Positions 1-10,158 are shown, numbered from the stretch's first letter. The stretch is 64,000 nt of DNA from JAWVFM01 sp963843315 (GCA_963843315.1 CAWJJU010000006.1:1-64000), one strand, 5' to 3'. Program-made: numbers and translations. Notes: a model not told the origin generated them from the sequence alone.

Positions 1-173
1 CTATGTTTATGTCCCTGTCTCGACTACATCTACGTATTGCTGCCCTGATCGGCTCAACAGCGCGGCGCGGGATGCTTTCACGGAATGGCGCCCCAGCGAC
101 CTCTCAATGTCGGCTTGCCGAGCGCGGTCAAGCACATGATGGCGTTGACAACGGATTGACGCGAGGATCAGCG

Positions 174-1218
174 ATGAGCGACGTCAATTCGACGCATAAA
201 CTGATTACGATTTCGATCCCGGTCTTCAACGAAGAAGGCAACATCGCAAATCTCCTGTCGCGTTTGCGGGCCGTCGCCGATCAGGTCGCGGATCGCTACG
301 ATTTCGAGTTTCAGTTCACCGACAACGACAGTCAGGACAGGACACTGGCGCTGCTGGAGGCGGAGGTCGCGCGCGATCCGCGGGTCCGCGTTCTTAAGTT
401 CTCGCGCAATTTCGGCTTCCAGCGCTCGCTCCTGACCAATTTCCTGCATGCGCGAGGCCAGGCGGCGATCCAGATTGACGCCGATCTGCAGATCTGTCCG
501 CCGAGATGATCCTTGAATTTCTTGCGCGCTGGGAAAAAGGATTCAAGGTCGTCTACGGTGTTCGGACCCATCGCACCGATAGCCCCATCCTCCTGATGGC
601 GCGCAAAGTCTTCTACCGTTTCATCGATCGCATTGCGGAATTTCCCGTTCCCGTGGACGCGGGCGACTTTCGCCTCATAGACCGCATTATCATCGAACAT
701 TTGCGGCAAGTGACTGACCGCAATCCCTATCTGCGTGGCCTGATCGCGTCCTTCGGCTATCCCTCTTGTCGGCATTCCCTACGCGCGCTCGGCGCGGAAG
801 GCAAAGATTAAGTTCAATTTCTTAAAGCTCCTGACGCTCGGCATGGACGGCGTGACCAGCCAATCGACGAAACCGCTGCAATTCATTGCGCTCGCCGGCC
901 TTGGGCTTTGCGGCTTGTCGTTGATCATCGGGTTTTGCTATGCGGCGGCCTGGTTGGCCGGCGTTGGGCAGGACAGCCCCGGCTTTACGACCCTTGTCAT
1001 TCTTCAGCTCTTCACTTTAGGTATCAATGCTGCGGTGGTCGGCGTGATCGGAGAATATATCGGTCGCGTGTTCGACAATGTCCGCGGGCACCCCATGAGC
1101 ATCGTCGAACGCACCATCGAGCGCCCTCCTACCACCTCTCTCATGCACGACACAGGATTTCACCCTCCAGCCATGACGCCAGCCGGCAACTCCGGCCTGG
1201 CCGACGACGGAGACCCGA
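174..1218 (+). pseudogene. Family 2 glycosyltransferase (polyprenyl-phosphate type), frameshifted
   Basis: Likely transfers a sugar from a nucleotide donor to a membrane lipid carrier for surface polysaccharide assembly. The ATG at 174 opens a GT-A fold whose first strand reads ISIPVFNEEGNI, followed by the acidic FTDNDSQDRT stretch and a donor/metal-site IDADLQ at about 475-492. The frame breaks near 500-510 and resumes at 506-811 (ILEFLARWEKGFKVVYGVR), then breaks again near 775. The C-terminal part, from about 815, has two hydrophobic segments (about 885-960 and 985-1070), as in DPM1/GtrB-like enzymes with a membrane tail. No stop separates the C-terminus from the downstream rfbF reading frame, so a third indel is likely. 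The family is clear; the exact substrate is not. Confidence 0.7.
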
Positions 1219-1229
1219 ACCTGAAGAAG

Positions 1230-1941
1230 ATGATTCTCGCTGGCGGTCTCGGCACTTGCTTGTCCGAAGAGACCGACACGCGCCCCAAGCCGCTGGTCGA
1301 AATCGGCGGTCTGCCGATCCTGTGGCACATCATGAATATTTACGAACCGGCCGGCCTGAGCGACTTCGTCATCTTCTGCGGCTGACATTCGATCGTCTGT
1401 TGTCCGAGATCGGCCGAGATGTCGGATGTCTTGATGAGTAGTCCGAAAAAGACTGCTTGATCATCACGTAGGGCGAAACGTTCTCCCTGACCTATGGCGA
1501 CGGCGCTTCGGACTGGAACGTTGTCGACACCGCGGAGTTCCACGGGGCGCACGGGAAGATCGCGACGGTAACGGCCGTCCCCTCACCCGGCCGTTACAGG
1601 CGCTTGTTGGCATCCGCTCCGCAGGATAGTCCGAGCGCTTTCACGAGAAGCCGGACAACGAAATGGCGCTCATCAAGGGGCGGATTTCGTGCTTGAACCT
1701 CGCGTTCCGGTGTATATAGAGAACGATATGGCGAATATTGAAAGAAAACCGGTCGAGCGTCTCGCGGCAGACGATGAGTTGGTAGCATCAAGCACTCGGG
1801 TTTTTGGAAGCCGATGGATACCCTCCGCGATAGCGAGCACTTGAAACCATGTGGGCGAACGGCGAAGTGACCAGGAAGGCATGGCGATCTTCAAATCGGA
1901 TATCGGCGGCAAATCCGAAGCAAGCCGATAAGATAAAATGA
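1230..1941 (+). pseudogene. rfbF: Glucose-1-phosphate cytidylyltransferase, broken
   Basis: The family makes CDP-glucose from CTP and glucose 1-phosphate, the first step to CDP-3,6-dideoxyhexoses in O-antigens. The N-terminus, MILAGGLGTCLSEETDTRPK, is the nucleotidyltransferase signature, with C where the family normally has R, followed by PLVEIGGLPILWHIM. The frame closes at 1383-1385. Later pieces are recognisable in other frames: FSLTYGDGASDWNVV (about 1480-1525), HGKIATVTAV (about 1550-1580), FHEKPDNEMALI (about 1640-1675), and a C-terminal GFW.PMDTLRDSEH stretch near 1800-1840. The last frame ends with a TGA overlapping the ATG of the next gene at 1938, so the original end was about 1941. 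At least four lesions, including in-frame stops, make it non-functional as written. Confidence 0.72.
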
Positions 1942-2642
1942 CCAAACAAGATCAAGCAGAGGCAGAGTTCGACGCGTATTCAAAGGCCTACGATGCGGCC
2001 GTGAACGATGCGATCGCATTTTCTGGCCTCAAGGTTGATTATTTCACACGAGTTAAGGCCGATTACTTGCTTGATCTCGTCACCGATCATTTCGGTGATA
2101 CCAAGCACGCTTCGGTCCTGGATGTCGGTTGTGGCGTCGGCAACATTCATAAGCTGTTGTCGGATCAGGTCGGACCGATAACCGGCGTTGACGTTTCAAA
2201 GGCGAGCATTGAGAGGGCGCGCGAACGCAATCCTGGCGCTCACTACGAGCCATACGCGGGGCACCGCCTTCCGTTTGATGATGCAAGCTTCGATGTCGTC
2301 TTCACTATCTGCGTCATGCACCACGTGCCGCCGGCGCAATGGCCCGCTTTTGCGGCTGAAATCAAGCGGGTTCTCCGGCCGGGCGGAATGGTTGCGGTCT
2401 TCGAGCACAATCCGCGCAATCCTTTAACGAAGCGAATTGTATCTAATTGTATCTTTGATAGAAATGCCGTTCTATTGCGATCCGAAGACACTCGTTCGTT
2501 AATCAAGGATGCTGGCTTTAGGGATCTAGTCGAACAATTCATTATTTCAATTCCGCCCTCTGGCAAGTTTCTACGTTCTGTCGATCTGTTGCTAGGGCGC
2601 CTTTCTCTAGGGGCTCAATATTTCGTCAAGGCAACCGCATGA
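1938..2642 (+). CDS. Class I SAM-dependent methyltransferase
   Basis: An intact 234-residue protein. SAM-binding motif I is VLDVGCGVGNI at about residues 55-65, the acidic motif II is TGVDVSKASI, and a post-motif II VFTICVMHHVP is followed by LRPGGMVAVFEHNP, the usual order for Methyltransf_11/25 proteins. Its ATG overlaps the inferred stop of rfbF (ATGA), and GtrA follows after about 40 bases, so it belongs to the polysaccharide cluster. It probably methylates a sugar or another small cluster intermediate; the substrate cannot be read from the sequence. It is one of only two unbroken genes in the first 8.6 kb. Confidence 0.8.
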   Translation: MTKQDQAEAEFDAYSKAYDAAVNDAIAFSGLKVDYFTRVKADYLLDLVTDHFGDTKHASVLDVGCGVGNIHKLLSDQVGPITGVDVSKASIERARERNPGAHYEPYAGHRLPFDDASFDVVFTICVMHHVPPAQWPAFAAEIKRVLRPGGMVAVFEHNPRNPLTKRIVSNCIFDRNAVLLRSEDTRSLIKDAGFRDLVEQFIISIPPSGKFLRSVDLLLGRLSLGAQYFVKATA

Positions 2643-2681
2643 GCGTTTCCAGAACGCGGTATTTCGTTTGGCGCGAATGGA

Positions 2682-3155
2682 ATGCCCATCAGGGCCGCCA
2701 GGTTCAACGCCTTGCGCCGATTGATGCGGTGGTTCACTCTTGACCAGTCGGTAATCGCACAGGGTATTCGCTTCGCGCTAGTCGGAGGCGCCAGCGGCTT
2801 GATCTTTGCGACAACGACCGCCTTCCTCATCTCCTTTGCCGGACTTGGCGAAAAACTGTCTAGCATCGCCGGATATCTAGTTTCGATGCCTATCAACTTC
2901 TTTGCCAATCGAACCTTCTCTTTTCAATTCCGAGGACGCGTCGGACCGAACGCTATCCGCTTCATTACCTTGCACACCGTCAATATGGCGGTCACGGCTT
3001 TAGCGATGCAAGCATCGGCGCATGTCTTCAACCTTCATTATGCTTTCGGCATCGCAGGAGCAATTGTATGCGTACCGCTCGTGAGCTTTGGTCTTATGAA
3101 AATCTGGGTATTCCGCCAACCGTCGTCACGATCGCAACACGGTGCTAAAACCTGA
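2682..3155 (+). CDS. GtrA-family membrane protein
   Basis: A 157-residue protein with four hydrophobic segments (about residues 27-50, 58-76, 94-112 and 119-140) and the GtrA-like FALVGGASGLI near the first helix and YLVSMPINFFANRTFSF at the second/third. GtrA proteins are small four-helix inner-membrane proteins thought to help flip lipid-linked sugars; they commonly sit beside DPM1-like glycosyltransferases, as here. It is intact, lies between two methyltransferase genes and is only six bases from the downstream one. The role in lipid-carrier-linked sugar translocation is inferred from the family and neighbourhood. Confidence 0.82.
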   Translation: MPIRAARFNALRRLMRWFTLDQSVIAQGIRFALVGGASGLIFATTTAFLISFAGLGEKLSSIAGYLVSMPINFFANRTFSFQFRGRVGPNAIRFITLHTVNMAVTALAMQASAHVFNLHYAFGIAGAIVCVPLVSFGLMKIWVFRQPSSRSQHGAKT

Positions 3156-3161
3156 GCAATA

Positions 3162-3805
3162 ATGTTGGGAGCAGTAAATGAAGATAATTTTGCAGTCGCC
3201 GCATTGTATCAGGCCTTCCAAGCTGGCGGTTTTTTTGGCGCTCGGGTCAAGGCGATTAAAGACTATCTCACACTACGCCCGCAGATGCGGATAATCGATA
3301 TCGGCTGCGGGCCTGGCTATATCGTTCGCCATCTTCCGGATGGCGTCGATTACATTGGCTTTGACATTGATCAATCCTATATCGAACACGCCAACAAAAC
3401 GTTTGGAAATCGCGGCAGGTTTTTCTGTCGCTATTTCGACGCCGGAGCAGCAAAGGAGTTCGCTGGCGCAAGCCTCGTTATGATGAACGGCGTACTGCAT
3501 CATATTTCCGATGCCGAACTGGAAGTGACCTTGAGCAATATTCGCGACGTTCTGAAGGACGACGGATTACTTTTTACGCTGGATGGATGCTACAGAAGCG
3601 GTCAGTCGCGCTTGGCCAAATGGATGCTGGATAACGACAGGGGTCGATACGTTCGTTGCGAAAGCGGTTATCGAACCGTCCTCTCCTAGAGTTTTTTCGA
3701 AACGTCGAGTTAGCAATCCGAGAGGACTATGCCCGCGTCCCCTATACGTTCATTGTCGGCCTAGCGGCAAACAACAGCCAAGCAATTCCGCAACGTAGTC
3801 CCTGA
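3162..3805 (+). pseudogene. SAM-dependent methyltransferase, frameshifted near the C-terminus
   Basis: The main frame (3162-3689) encodes the SAM motif IIDIGCGPGYIV, an acidic strand GFDIDQSYIEHA, MMNGVLHHISDAE and VLKDDGLLFTLDG, typical of class I methyltransferases with a DGC motif. It stops at 3687-3689. The continuation is in another frame at about 3690-3805 (EFFRNVELAIREDYARVPYT), which is collinear with the family's C-terminal region and ends at TGA 3803-3805. One single-base indel at about 3680-3690 explains the break. It follows GtrA by six bases and was probably co-transcribed with it. The substrate is unknown. Confidence 0.68.
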
Positions 3806-3809
3806 TCAT

Positions 3810-6010
3810 ATGGCTGCAAAAGACGAGACGACGACGAGTAGCGTTACTGGGAATTGACGCATAAACAGTTTTGGGTCTATGCCGCTATTTGTTCAGCACT
3901 AGTCGTTGCCTCGATATGGGCTCCGTTCGGTTTCGCTATGGGCGGACTGATGAAGAATGGGATCTTCTTGGTCTGATCACCAATGGCGTAAATCTTTGGT
4001 GGATTTTTCCGCCAGCGGGCTCGGCGCAATCGCCACGCGTCCGCTGTCGGCCTTCCCCCACGCGCTTGCTCACTTCCTGAGCCCGAACAGCTATATCGCC
4101 TGGCACGTTCTCACCGTCCTCGATTTATTCATTAAGGGCGTCACTGTCGCCTATCTGTTACGAAAGGCCGTTTCCTCTGATCTTCTAGCCTTGCTTGGCG
4201 GCGTGATCGCGATCGTCTTCCCAGCCGACACGATGACGATCGCGTTCCGCAGTCTGCACATCAATTTCGCGATGATGCTTCTCCTAGTCGGCGCGAGCCT
4301 GAGTGTCGCCGATTTGGTGTCAGACACATCGCGCCGCCTGTTGTCGATATTGGGTGCTGCATCCGCCCTCGCGGCCTTTTTGACTTACGAAGCTGCGCTT
4401 CCGCTGATCATTCTTCCCCTGATGGTCGTTTTCATCCGCCTTGGTATTAGGGGAACGCTCCATAACCTGCGGGCTAAGGCTGCGTCCCACGCGGTTTGGT
4501 TTTCTTCCGCCACGATCTATATCGGCTATGTCCTGATCATCAAACACTACGTTCCACAGTCCTATCAAGCAAGCATCTTCCCATCCTCGGCCGACGCGCT
4601 CGCGACAATTCTGAGCGCCCTTAAAGCGATGCTCACCATCGCCTATCCGCGCATGCTGTGGGACGGGTGGCGTGACGGAGTATCCATGATGCTCGTGGAA
4701 ATGAACCTGCTCACCGCCGTGCCTCTGCTTTTCGCGGTGGCGACGATCATATGGCTCATCGCGGGGCGGTTTCGTGCGGTATCCAGCACGCGCAGCGGTC
4801 CCATGGCTCGTGCTCTGATCGGCGGCCTGATTCTCATGATCGCGGGCTATGCGCCCTTTGCGCTTCTGCCCAGCCATCAGGCGATCAGCCAGCGCACATT
4901 CCTCTGGGCTGCCATCGGCGCGAGTTTCTTCACAGTCGGTCTGCTCGGGACTTCTTATCTGGCGCCAGCGTCTGGTCGCCACTTATCTCGCCCTTTCTAG
5001 CTTTCATGTTGCCGTCGCTAGCCTTCATGATTGTACAGCACGGTCGCTATATTCTAGTTGTCGAACAGTTCGAAGCTCGTTTTGCGCGGCATCCTAGCTC
5101 AGATCGATCCGACCAAGACCAATGTGGTAATCGACAAGACTAACAGCATCGGCCACACATGGAACTTGCTCGATGGTAACATGCAATTGGCCATAACTTA
5201 TCTGCGCGACACGCCGCAATATAACTACTTATTCCAGGTCTGCCGCGCGACAGGCATGGAATGGCAGCGCTTGTTCCCGCTCGCCCGTCATGGCGAGTGC
5301 CATAAGGAAACCGCCGACTGGCGCTTCGTTGCGCCCGTCCCAGTGAGCGGACCGGGCATTCCGGCGACGGTCTCGTCCGACGATCTGGTGCTGCCCAACG
5401 ATAGGAATTTCACATTATCACCGTGGACCGCGTGCCGCCAGCGATCGAAACGGTCGTCAGTCATGATCCCACGACGCAAGCGTCTCAGTAAGCAGTCAGT
5501 AAGATCCTCGCGATCAAACCGCCGAGCAAGCTCTGGCGGTCAATCAAGTTCGATCACGGAGATTTCTTACGCTGGAGCTTTGGCGACTGGTGGAGCCTGG
5601 AAAAGCCCACGCCCGGCACCGGCTGGCGCGAAGCCGAATGGAGCTATCGAAGTGGTTCACACACATCGTCCGCTTGGGCGACACGTGCCGAGGCGGTGAT
5701 CGATTTCGAATTTCATCCCCGGTCAAACCGTCCTATCCGTTCCGGATCCGGTTCACTCATTTCATCAATCGGAATGGGCCCAACCAGTTCGAGGTTTTCA
5801 TCAATGGGCGAAAGATCGACCTAATGGCCTCGGACAGCATGTATTCGGGCATCATTGGCAAGCCTTGCATGTGCTCGCGACGGCGTGAATGAATTCAGGC
5901 TGAAAGCGCCTGTCGATCCGCAGAATTATGGGCTGTCCGCTATGGTCGATTGGTTCGAGGTCGGGGAGCGCCCCATCGTGACGTTCATCAAGAATTTGCC
6001 TTTGCCGTAA
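3810..6010 (+). pseudogene. Large polytopic membrane protein with C-terminal soluble domain, several breaks
   Basis: Reconstructed from collinear frames. ATG 3810 gives a short hydrophilic start; a frameshift near 3850 leads to a first hydrophobic segment (FWVYAAICSALVVASIWAPF). The frame shifts near 3935-4020, then 3957-5000 encodes at least eight hydrophobic segments, including an aromatic-rich SPNSYIAWHVL loop. More shifts near 4950-5080 join DPTKTNVVIDKTNSIGHTW and a soluble domain. A TAA at 5489-5491 sits where the same frame simply continues (AVSKILAIKPPSKLWR), so it looks like a CAA-to-TAA change. The tail contains FEVFINGRKIDLMASDSMY and VDWFEVGERP and ends at TAA 6008-6010. It resembles membrane proteins of sugar-polymer export or ligation loci, but I do not recognise a named family. 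Confidence 0.5.
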
Positions 6011-6562
6011 GGAATGTTGCAACTATCGCGCTGCCCATCACATCGTAACCAAAGCTACCAAATCTTAATTCTCTTGGTGGGGATTACCCAACGGTGTTGC
6101 AATCAAAGGCAGCCGCCCGCGCGATGATAATACGTTGATACACACAGGCGAGTGGCCAATGACCAACTCCGTTCGGTTCCTGTATGGGGTTTCAAATCGG
6201 CGAGGCATCGTCGGATTGTCGATTTCGCAAAATTGTCGGGCGCGCTACGTGGTTAGCCCCTTTAAGTCTACTTTTTAGTCCCAGAAAGCAGCGGGGTTCC
6301 CGAATAGGACAGTGAGACCATTTCATCCAATTGCAGCAATTGGGGTGGAAGCCCTCAGAACAGCCGAAAACCTCACTTCAGAGAACTGAAACATCAGGCC
6401 ACGCCCCCTCCCTCGTGAAAGGACCCGTCGAACGATTGCCGCTGTCGCAATGACAGGCGGCTCCGGTACATTCGTTACCGGAGAAGTCAAAAAGAGGCAG
6501 TTGATATTATTCGTAAAAACCTCTACCGACGGACTCATTTACGAACAGAAGCAGCCGCCTCC
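6011..6562. other. Intergenic region between membrane-protein remnant and gmd
   Basis: About 550 bases with no supportable gene; it is visibly more AT-rich than its neighbours. It contains one small perfect hairpin at 6463-6481 (arms CCGGTA/TACCGG, 7-base loop). It probably holds the promoter for the gmd genes, but no convincing -35/-10 pair was identified. A 71-codon minus-strand reading frame at 6323-6538 has no family resemblance and is not called. Confidence 0.5.
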
Positions 6563-7690
6563 ATGACAAACACCGCTAAAGTTGCGCTCATCACCGGCGT
6601 TACCGGTCAGGACGGCGCTTATCTGGCCGAGTTACTCCTTGACAAGGGATATGACGTGCACGGCATCAAGCGCGAACCTCGCTGTTCAACACCGACCGCA
6701 TCGATCACCTGTATCAGGACCCGCACGAAAGGCATCAATTTCATGCTGCATCATGGCGATCTGACGGACTCGTCCAGCCTGATCCGATAACAAGTCCAGC
6801 CGGACGAAATTTACAATCTGGCGGCACAGAGCCATGTCGCCGTATCTTCGAGGAACCGGAGTATACGGCGAACTCGGATGGGTTGGCAGCTGCGCTGCTG
6901 GAGGCGATCCGCATTCTCGGGTTGGAAAAGAAATCGCGTTTTTATCAGGCCTCGACGTCCGAGCTCTACGGCTTGGTGCAGGAGATTCCGCAACGGAAAC
7001 CACGCCCTTCTATCCACGCTGGCCCTACGCGGTGGCGAAGCTCTATGCGTATTGGATCACCGTCAATTACCGCGAAGCTTACGGGATGTATGCCTGCAAC
7101 GGGATCCTGTTCAATCACGAGTCGCCATCGCGCGGCGAGACGTTCGTCACGCGGAAGATCACCCGCGCGCTGGCGCGCATCAAGCTCGGACTGCAGGACC
7201 GGCTTTATCTCGGGAAATCTCGACGCCATACGCGACTGGGGCCATGCGCGCGACTACGTCGAGATGCAGTGGTTGATGCTGCAGCAGGATCATGCCGGAG
7301 GATTTCGTGATCGCTACCGGCGATGCAGCATTCGGTGTGCGCGATTTCGTTGATCTGGCAGCGAATGAGGCCGGGATACATTTCACGTGGCGTTGGTGAA
7401 GGAATCGAGGCGGGAGAAAGGGTTTCGATGCGCGCGGCAAATGCCATCGTGGAGGTCGATCCACGTTATTTCCGACCCGCCGAAGTCGAAACCTTGCTCG
7501 GCGATGCGAGCAAGGCCCGCGAATAAGCTGGGCTGGACAGCACAAAAACGCCATTGCTCAGATCTCGTCGCCGAAATGATGCGCGAGGATCTTAAGACTG
7601 CAAGGCGCGACAGCCTTGTGAAAGAGCATGGCTTCAAATATTTCAACTACAACGAATCAGAGTGGTACAAACCGTGCGAACTTTTGAGCA
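6563..7690 (+). pseudogene. gmd: GDP-mannose 4,6-dehydratase, multiply frameshifted
   Basis: The enzyme converts GDP-mannose to GDP-4-keto-6-deoxymannose, the precursor of fucose, rhamnose and perosamine. ATG 6563 opens the NAD(P)-binding motif ALITGVTGQDGAYLAELLL. The next pieces are spread over three frames: FMLHHGDLTDSSSLIR, PDEIYNLAAQSHV, FYQASTSELYG, then YPRWPYAVAKLYAYWI with the catalytic YxxxK, NGILFNHESPSRGETFVTRK, DWGHARDYVEMQW and FRPAEVETLLGDASKA. All are in the correct GMD order, so the gene was full length but now has at least five indels. The last frame runs without a stop into the next gene's ATG at 7711, so its true end is unclear. Confidence 0.78.
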
Positions 7691-7710
7691 GGTCTTGCGA
7701 GCAATCACCC

Positions 7711-8652
7711 ATGAAAAAAACCGCTCTAGTTACTGGAGGCGCGGGCCAGGACGGCTGGTATCTGGTAGGGAAACTAATCGCTGAAGACTATTCCGTACAT
7801 GTGCAGAGCCGCCACGCCGAGGCCGATCCCACGCGCGACGGTGTGCATTGGCATATCGGCGACCCTACAGACTATCATTTCATGGAACGGCTGGTCTCGT
7901 CGGTCCTGCCCGACGAGATTTTAACCTGGCAGCGATCTCGCGGCCGGTAGTTTCATGGAACGAGCCGTTTCAAACAGCCATGCTCAACGCGGTAATGCCG
8001 CAACAGCTATGCGATCTAATACGCAAGTTGTGTCCCAAAAGCCGGCTGTTCCAGGCGTCGTCATCCGAAATCTTCGGTGAAACATCGTATTAACTCGTTG
8101 CAAATGAGGAGACGCCATTCAAGCCGATGTCGCCCTATGCGATCGCGAAAGCGTATGCGCATCGTATTATTGGCGCCTATCGGTCGCAGTACGATCTTCA
8201 TTTGTCTGCAGATCCTATTCAACCATGAGAGTCCCAAACGCCCGCTGAGTTTCGTGTCGCAGAAAATCGCTCATGCCGCGGCGGCCGTCTCCTTGGGGCT
8301 GTCACGAACCGCCGACCTCGACGAACGCGGGCGTCCGATCCTGCAGGACGGCAAGGTCATGCTCGGCGATCTCAGCGTGCGCCGCGATTTCGGCTATGCC
8401 GGCGATTATATCGAAGCCATGCTGCTGATAGTCAGGAGCGATCGGCCCGACGACTACGTCATCGGTAGCGGCGAACAGCATTCAATCGCGGAATTTTGCG
8501 AAACGGCGTTCCGCGTTGTCGGCCGAGACTGGCAGAACCACGTCATCAGCGATCCCGGCCTGATCCGCAAGACCGACAACCGCTATACCCGCGCCGATCC
8601 TAGCAGTTCGGCGCAGTTGGGTGGCGCGCAACGACCTCGTTCGAGAAACTGC
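7711..8652 (+). pseudogene. GDP-mannose dehydratase-like SDR, frameshifted and cut at the junction
   Basis: A second extended SDR starts at ATG 7711 with ALVTGGAGQDGWYLVGKL. Further recognisable pieces are HWHIGDPTDYHFMERLV, SRLFQASSSEIFGE (about 8040-8085), SPYAIAKAYAH (active-site YxxxK, about 8130-8165), ILFNHESPKRPLSFVSQKIA (from about 8213) and a long intact stretch from 8213 to 8620 with RRDFGYAGDYIEAML. It ends in DNRYTRADPS followed, one base out of frame, by GWRATTSFEKL, the normal C-terminal region of GMD proteins. Homology ends at about 8652, before the natural stop, exactly where actinobacterial sequence begins. It probably made a second deoxysugar precursor; GMD is the best family guess, with an RMD/4-keto reductase possible. 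Confidence 0.65.
8642..8652. other. Junction between alphaproteobacterial-type and actinobacterial-type DNA
   Basis: The 11 bases TCGAGAAACTG fit both sides: in the plus strand they encode the GMD C-terminal FEKL, and in the minus strand the HAD-like QFLE. Left of this point the DNA belongs to a GMD gene; right of it the minus strand is a HAD-like gene that also lacks its end. Base composition and codon use change at the same point. The most economical reading is a chimeric join through short microhomology. Confidence 0.7.
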
Positions 8653-9101
8653 ATGAGCCCTTCGACCTCGAGGTCGGTGATTCCAGTGTCTGGTCGTACC
8701 CCGAGGAGGAAGCTCGGCACGGAACGGTTTCGAGCCCACTCATGCGCGTCGGCTCCGATCTCGTCGTCGAGCCAGGCGAACGGCCGCTCCCCACGAACCG
8801 GCGAATCGCGGGCAGCTTGCGGTCGGCGCCGATCGGGACGTCCTCGGGGCAGCTCGAGCGACCGGTAGCTCCGAGCAGCCCGAGCACGGGGGCGAGACCT
8901 CGTTCGCCTCCCACTCCCACGACGTCGCCCAGGCGAGGTCGAAGGCACCGCGGAAGCGTTGCGAGCCACTGCCGGCAGGTCGCGATGGATGCGGACGTAG
9001 GCGGTGATCGACCTGGAGCCCTGGATCCAGCAGTTCAGGGCCGGATCGGGCCCGAAGGGGACCAGGGTGCCGTCGACGTCGAGAAGCAGCAGAGGCTTCA
9101 T
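8642..9101 (-). pseudogene. HAD-like hydrolase, frameshifted and cut at the junction
   Basis: The ATG at 9101 starts MKPLLLLDVDGTLVPFGPDP, the DxDGT motif I of the HAD superfamily. Later pieces in other frames are AFDLAWATSWEWEAN (about 8935-8985) and LDDEIGADAHEWA (about 8735-8775), the latter carrying the paired acidic residues expected for motif IV, then PSFLLGVRPDTGITDLEVEG. At least three indels separate the pieces, and the gene runs into the junction without a natural stop. In Actinobacteria such short HAD proteins are usually uncharacterised phosphatase-like proteins. The start lies directly behind the receiver-like gene, so the two were probably one transcript. Confidence 0.6.
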
Positions 9102-9498
9102 GGCCGGCCGGCTCCCTGGCCCGAAGAAGAAGCGCGGCTTCCCGCCCTGCCTGGTAACTCGCGGACGGAGTGGAGTTCGCGTCGCGTAGCGGCGGATCGA
9201 GCGCGCCATCGCGTCGCGGCCGTAGGGATTGGCGGTGTGGAGCGTGATCCCGTCCCGCGGCCAGAGGTCGCGCCCATGGATCTCCTGTTGCTCGACGATG
9301 AAGTCGATGACGTCGATTCCGCTGCCCGTAGAGCTCGTCGTCGCCGAGGTCGTGATCGAGCGAGAGCTCGACGACGCGTCCCGAGTCGAGCATCGCGATC
9401 GCCTCGCCGGCCGTGACCACCTGGGCCCAGCCGGGCGGCGCCGCCCGATCCACGAGGTCGTCGTCGAGCCAGACTCGGAGCTCCCCTGCCGCTTCCAT
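9102..9498 (-). pseudogene. Cyclic-phosphate-processing receiver-like protein, frameshifted
   Basis: The ATG at 9498 starts MEAAGELRVWLDDDLVDRAA, followed by GWAQVVTAGEAIAML and LSLDHDLGDDELYG. This is the pattern of the cyclic-phosphate-processing receiver domain, a receiver-like fold with conserved LDDD and LDHDLGDD acidic clusters. One extra base at about 9326 shifts the frame; the other frame then reads GIDVIDFIVEQQEIHGRDLW and ITLHTANPYGRDAMARSIRR. No clear stop is left before the HAD start at 9101, so a second indel is likely. The domain is predicted in the literature to act on cyclic phosphates formed by RNA-processing enzymes; no substrate is visible here. An upstream in-frame GTG/ATG at 9537 is a less likely start. 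Confidence 0.6.
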
Positions 9499-9604
9499 GC
9501 CGTGGATGTCAGGCCCGAGGGGCGGCTCCTGACACATCGGCCGGTGAGGACCTCTACGGCGCCTCCCTGCAGTTCTTCCCGTCCGTCGGAGCCCCGCGAC
9601 TAGA

Positions 9605-10147
9605 TCACTCGATGAGCCGCCGCCCCATGGCGGCGCCCGAAGCGCGGAAGCGGTCGCACAGGCCGTGGAAGTCGCGGTCGCGCTCGTACTCGCGCTGGAT
9701 GAGACGGGCCGGCATCAGCAGGGCGGCGGCGAAGACGCTCGCCTCCTCCTCGATGTCGGGCGTCTCGTCGTCGGGCTCGGACTCCTCGACGTCGTGTGCT
9801 CGGCAGAACACCGAGTGCTCGCCGTCGCGGTGCATGACCCAGTGGCCGAGTTCGTGGCAGATCGTGAAGCGCCGCCGCCCGGGCCAGCGCTCGGCCTCGT
9901 CGGCATTCACCCAGATCTCGCCGCGGGTGGGGAGGAGAAGGCCCGAGAGGCCCTGGCCCTCATCGAGATTCGGGCAGCCAGGTGCTGTCGTCAGGTCGGC
10001 GATGTCGCGGACCAGGAGGCTGAAGTGGCTGTCGGCGATCCGCTCGACCGGCACGGGGAGCGTCTCGCCGTCCCAGAGCCAGTTCGGGACGGCAGCGAGG
10101 GCCTCCTCCGCGCGCTGTTCGATGGCCTCGACGTCGACCGTGGGCAT
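9605..10147 (-). CDS. ImmA/IrrE-family zinc metallopeptidase
   Basis: A 180-residue protein with the gluzincin HExxH motif as HELGHW at residues 98-103, followed about 35 residues later by EEEASVFAAALLMP, the third-ligand helix with the family's A-A-LLMP signature. ImmA/IrrE peptidases cleave XRE-type repressors to release gene expression (ImmA/ImmR in ICEBs1, IrrE/DdrO in Deinococcus). The ATG at 10147 is preferred over the upstream in-frame start at 10318 because homology begins at MPTVDVEAIEQ. It sits downstream of an HTH-type protein and a sigma factor on the same strand, so its target is plausibly the HTH protein (inference). The reading frame is intact, unlike its neighbours. Confidence 0.85.
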   Translation of the reverse strand: MPTVDVEAIEQRAEEALAAVPNWLWDGETLPVPVERIADSHFSLLVRDIADLTTAPGCPNLDEGQGLSGLLLPTRGEIWVNADEAERWPGRRRFTICHELGHWVMHRDGEHSVFCRAHDVEESEPDDETPDIEEEASVFAAALLMPARLIQREYERDRDFHGLCDRFRASGAAMGRRLIE

Positions 10148-10158
10148 CGGGCGCGATG

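Noticed and set aside
6463..6481. CCGGTA hairpin as terminator
   Set aside because: It is short, with no T-run, and lies far from both flanking genes; kept only as a note in the spacer.
8583..9209. One 208-codon protein on the minus strand at the junction
   Set aside because: It joins two different proteins (receiver-like end and HAD-like start) through a lost stop, so it is not a natural fusion.
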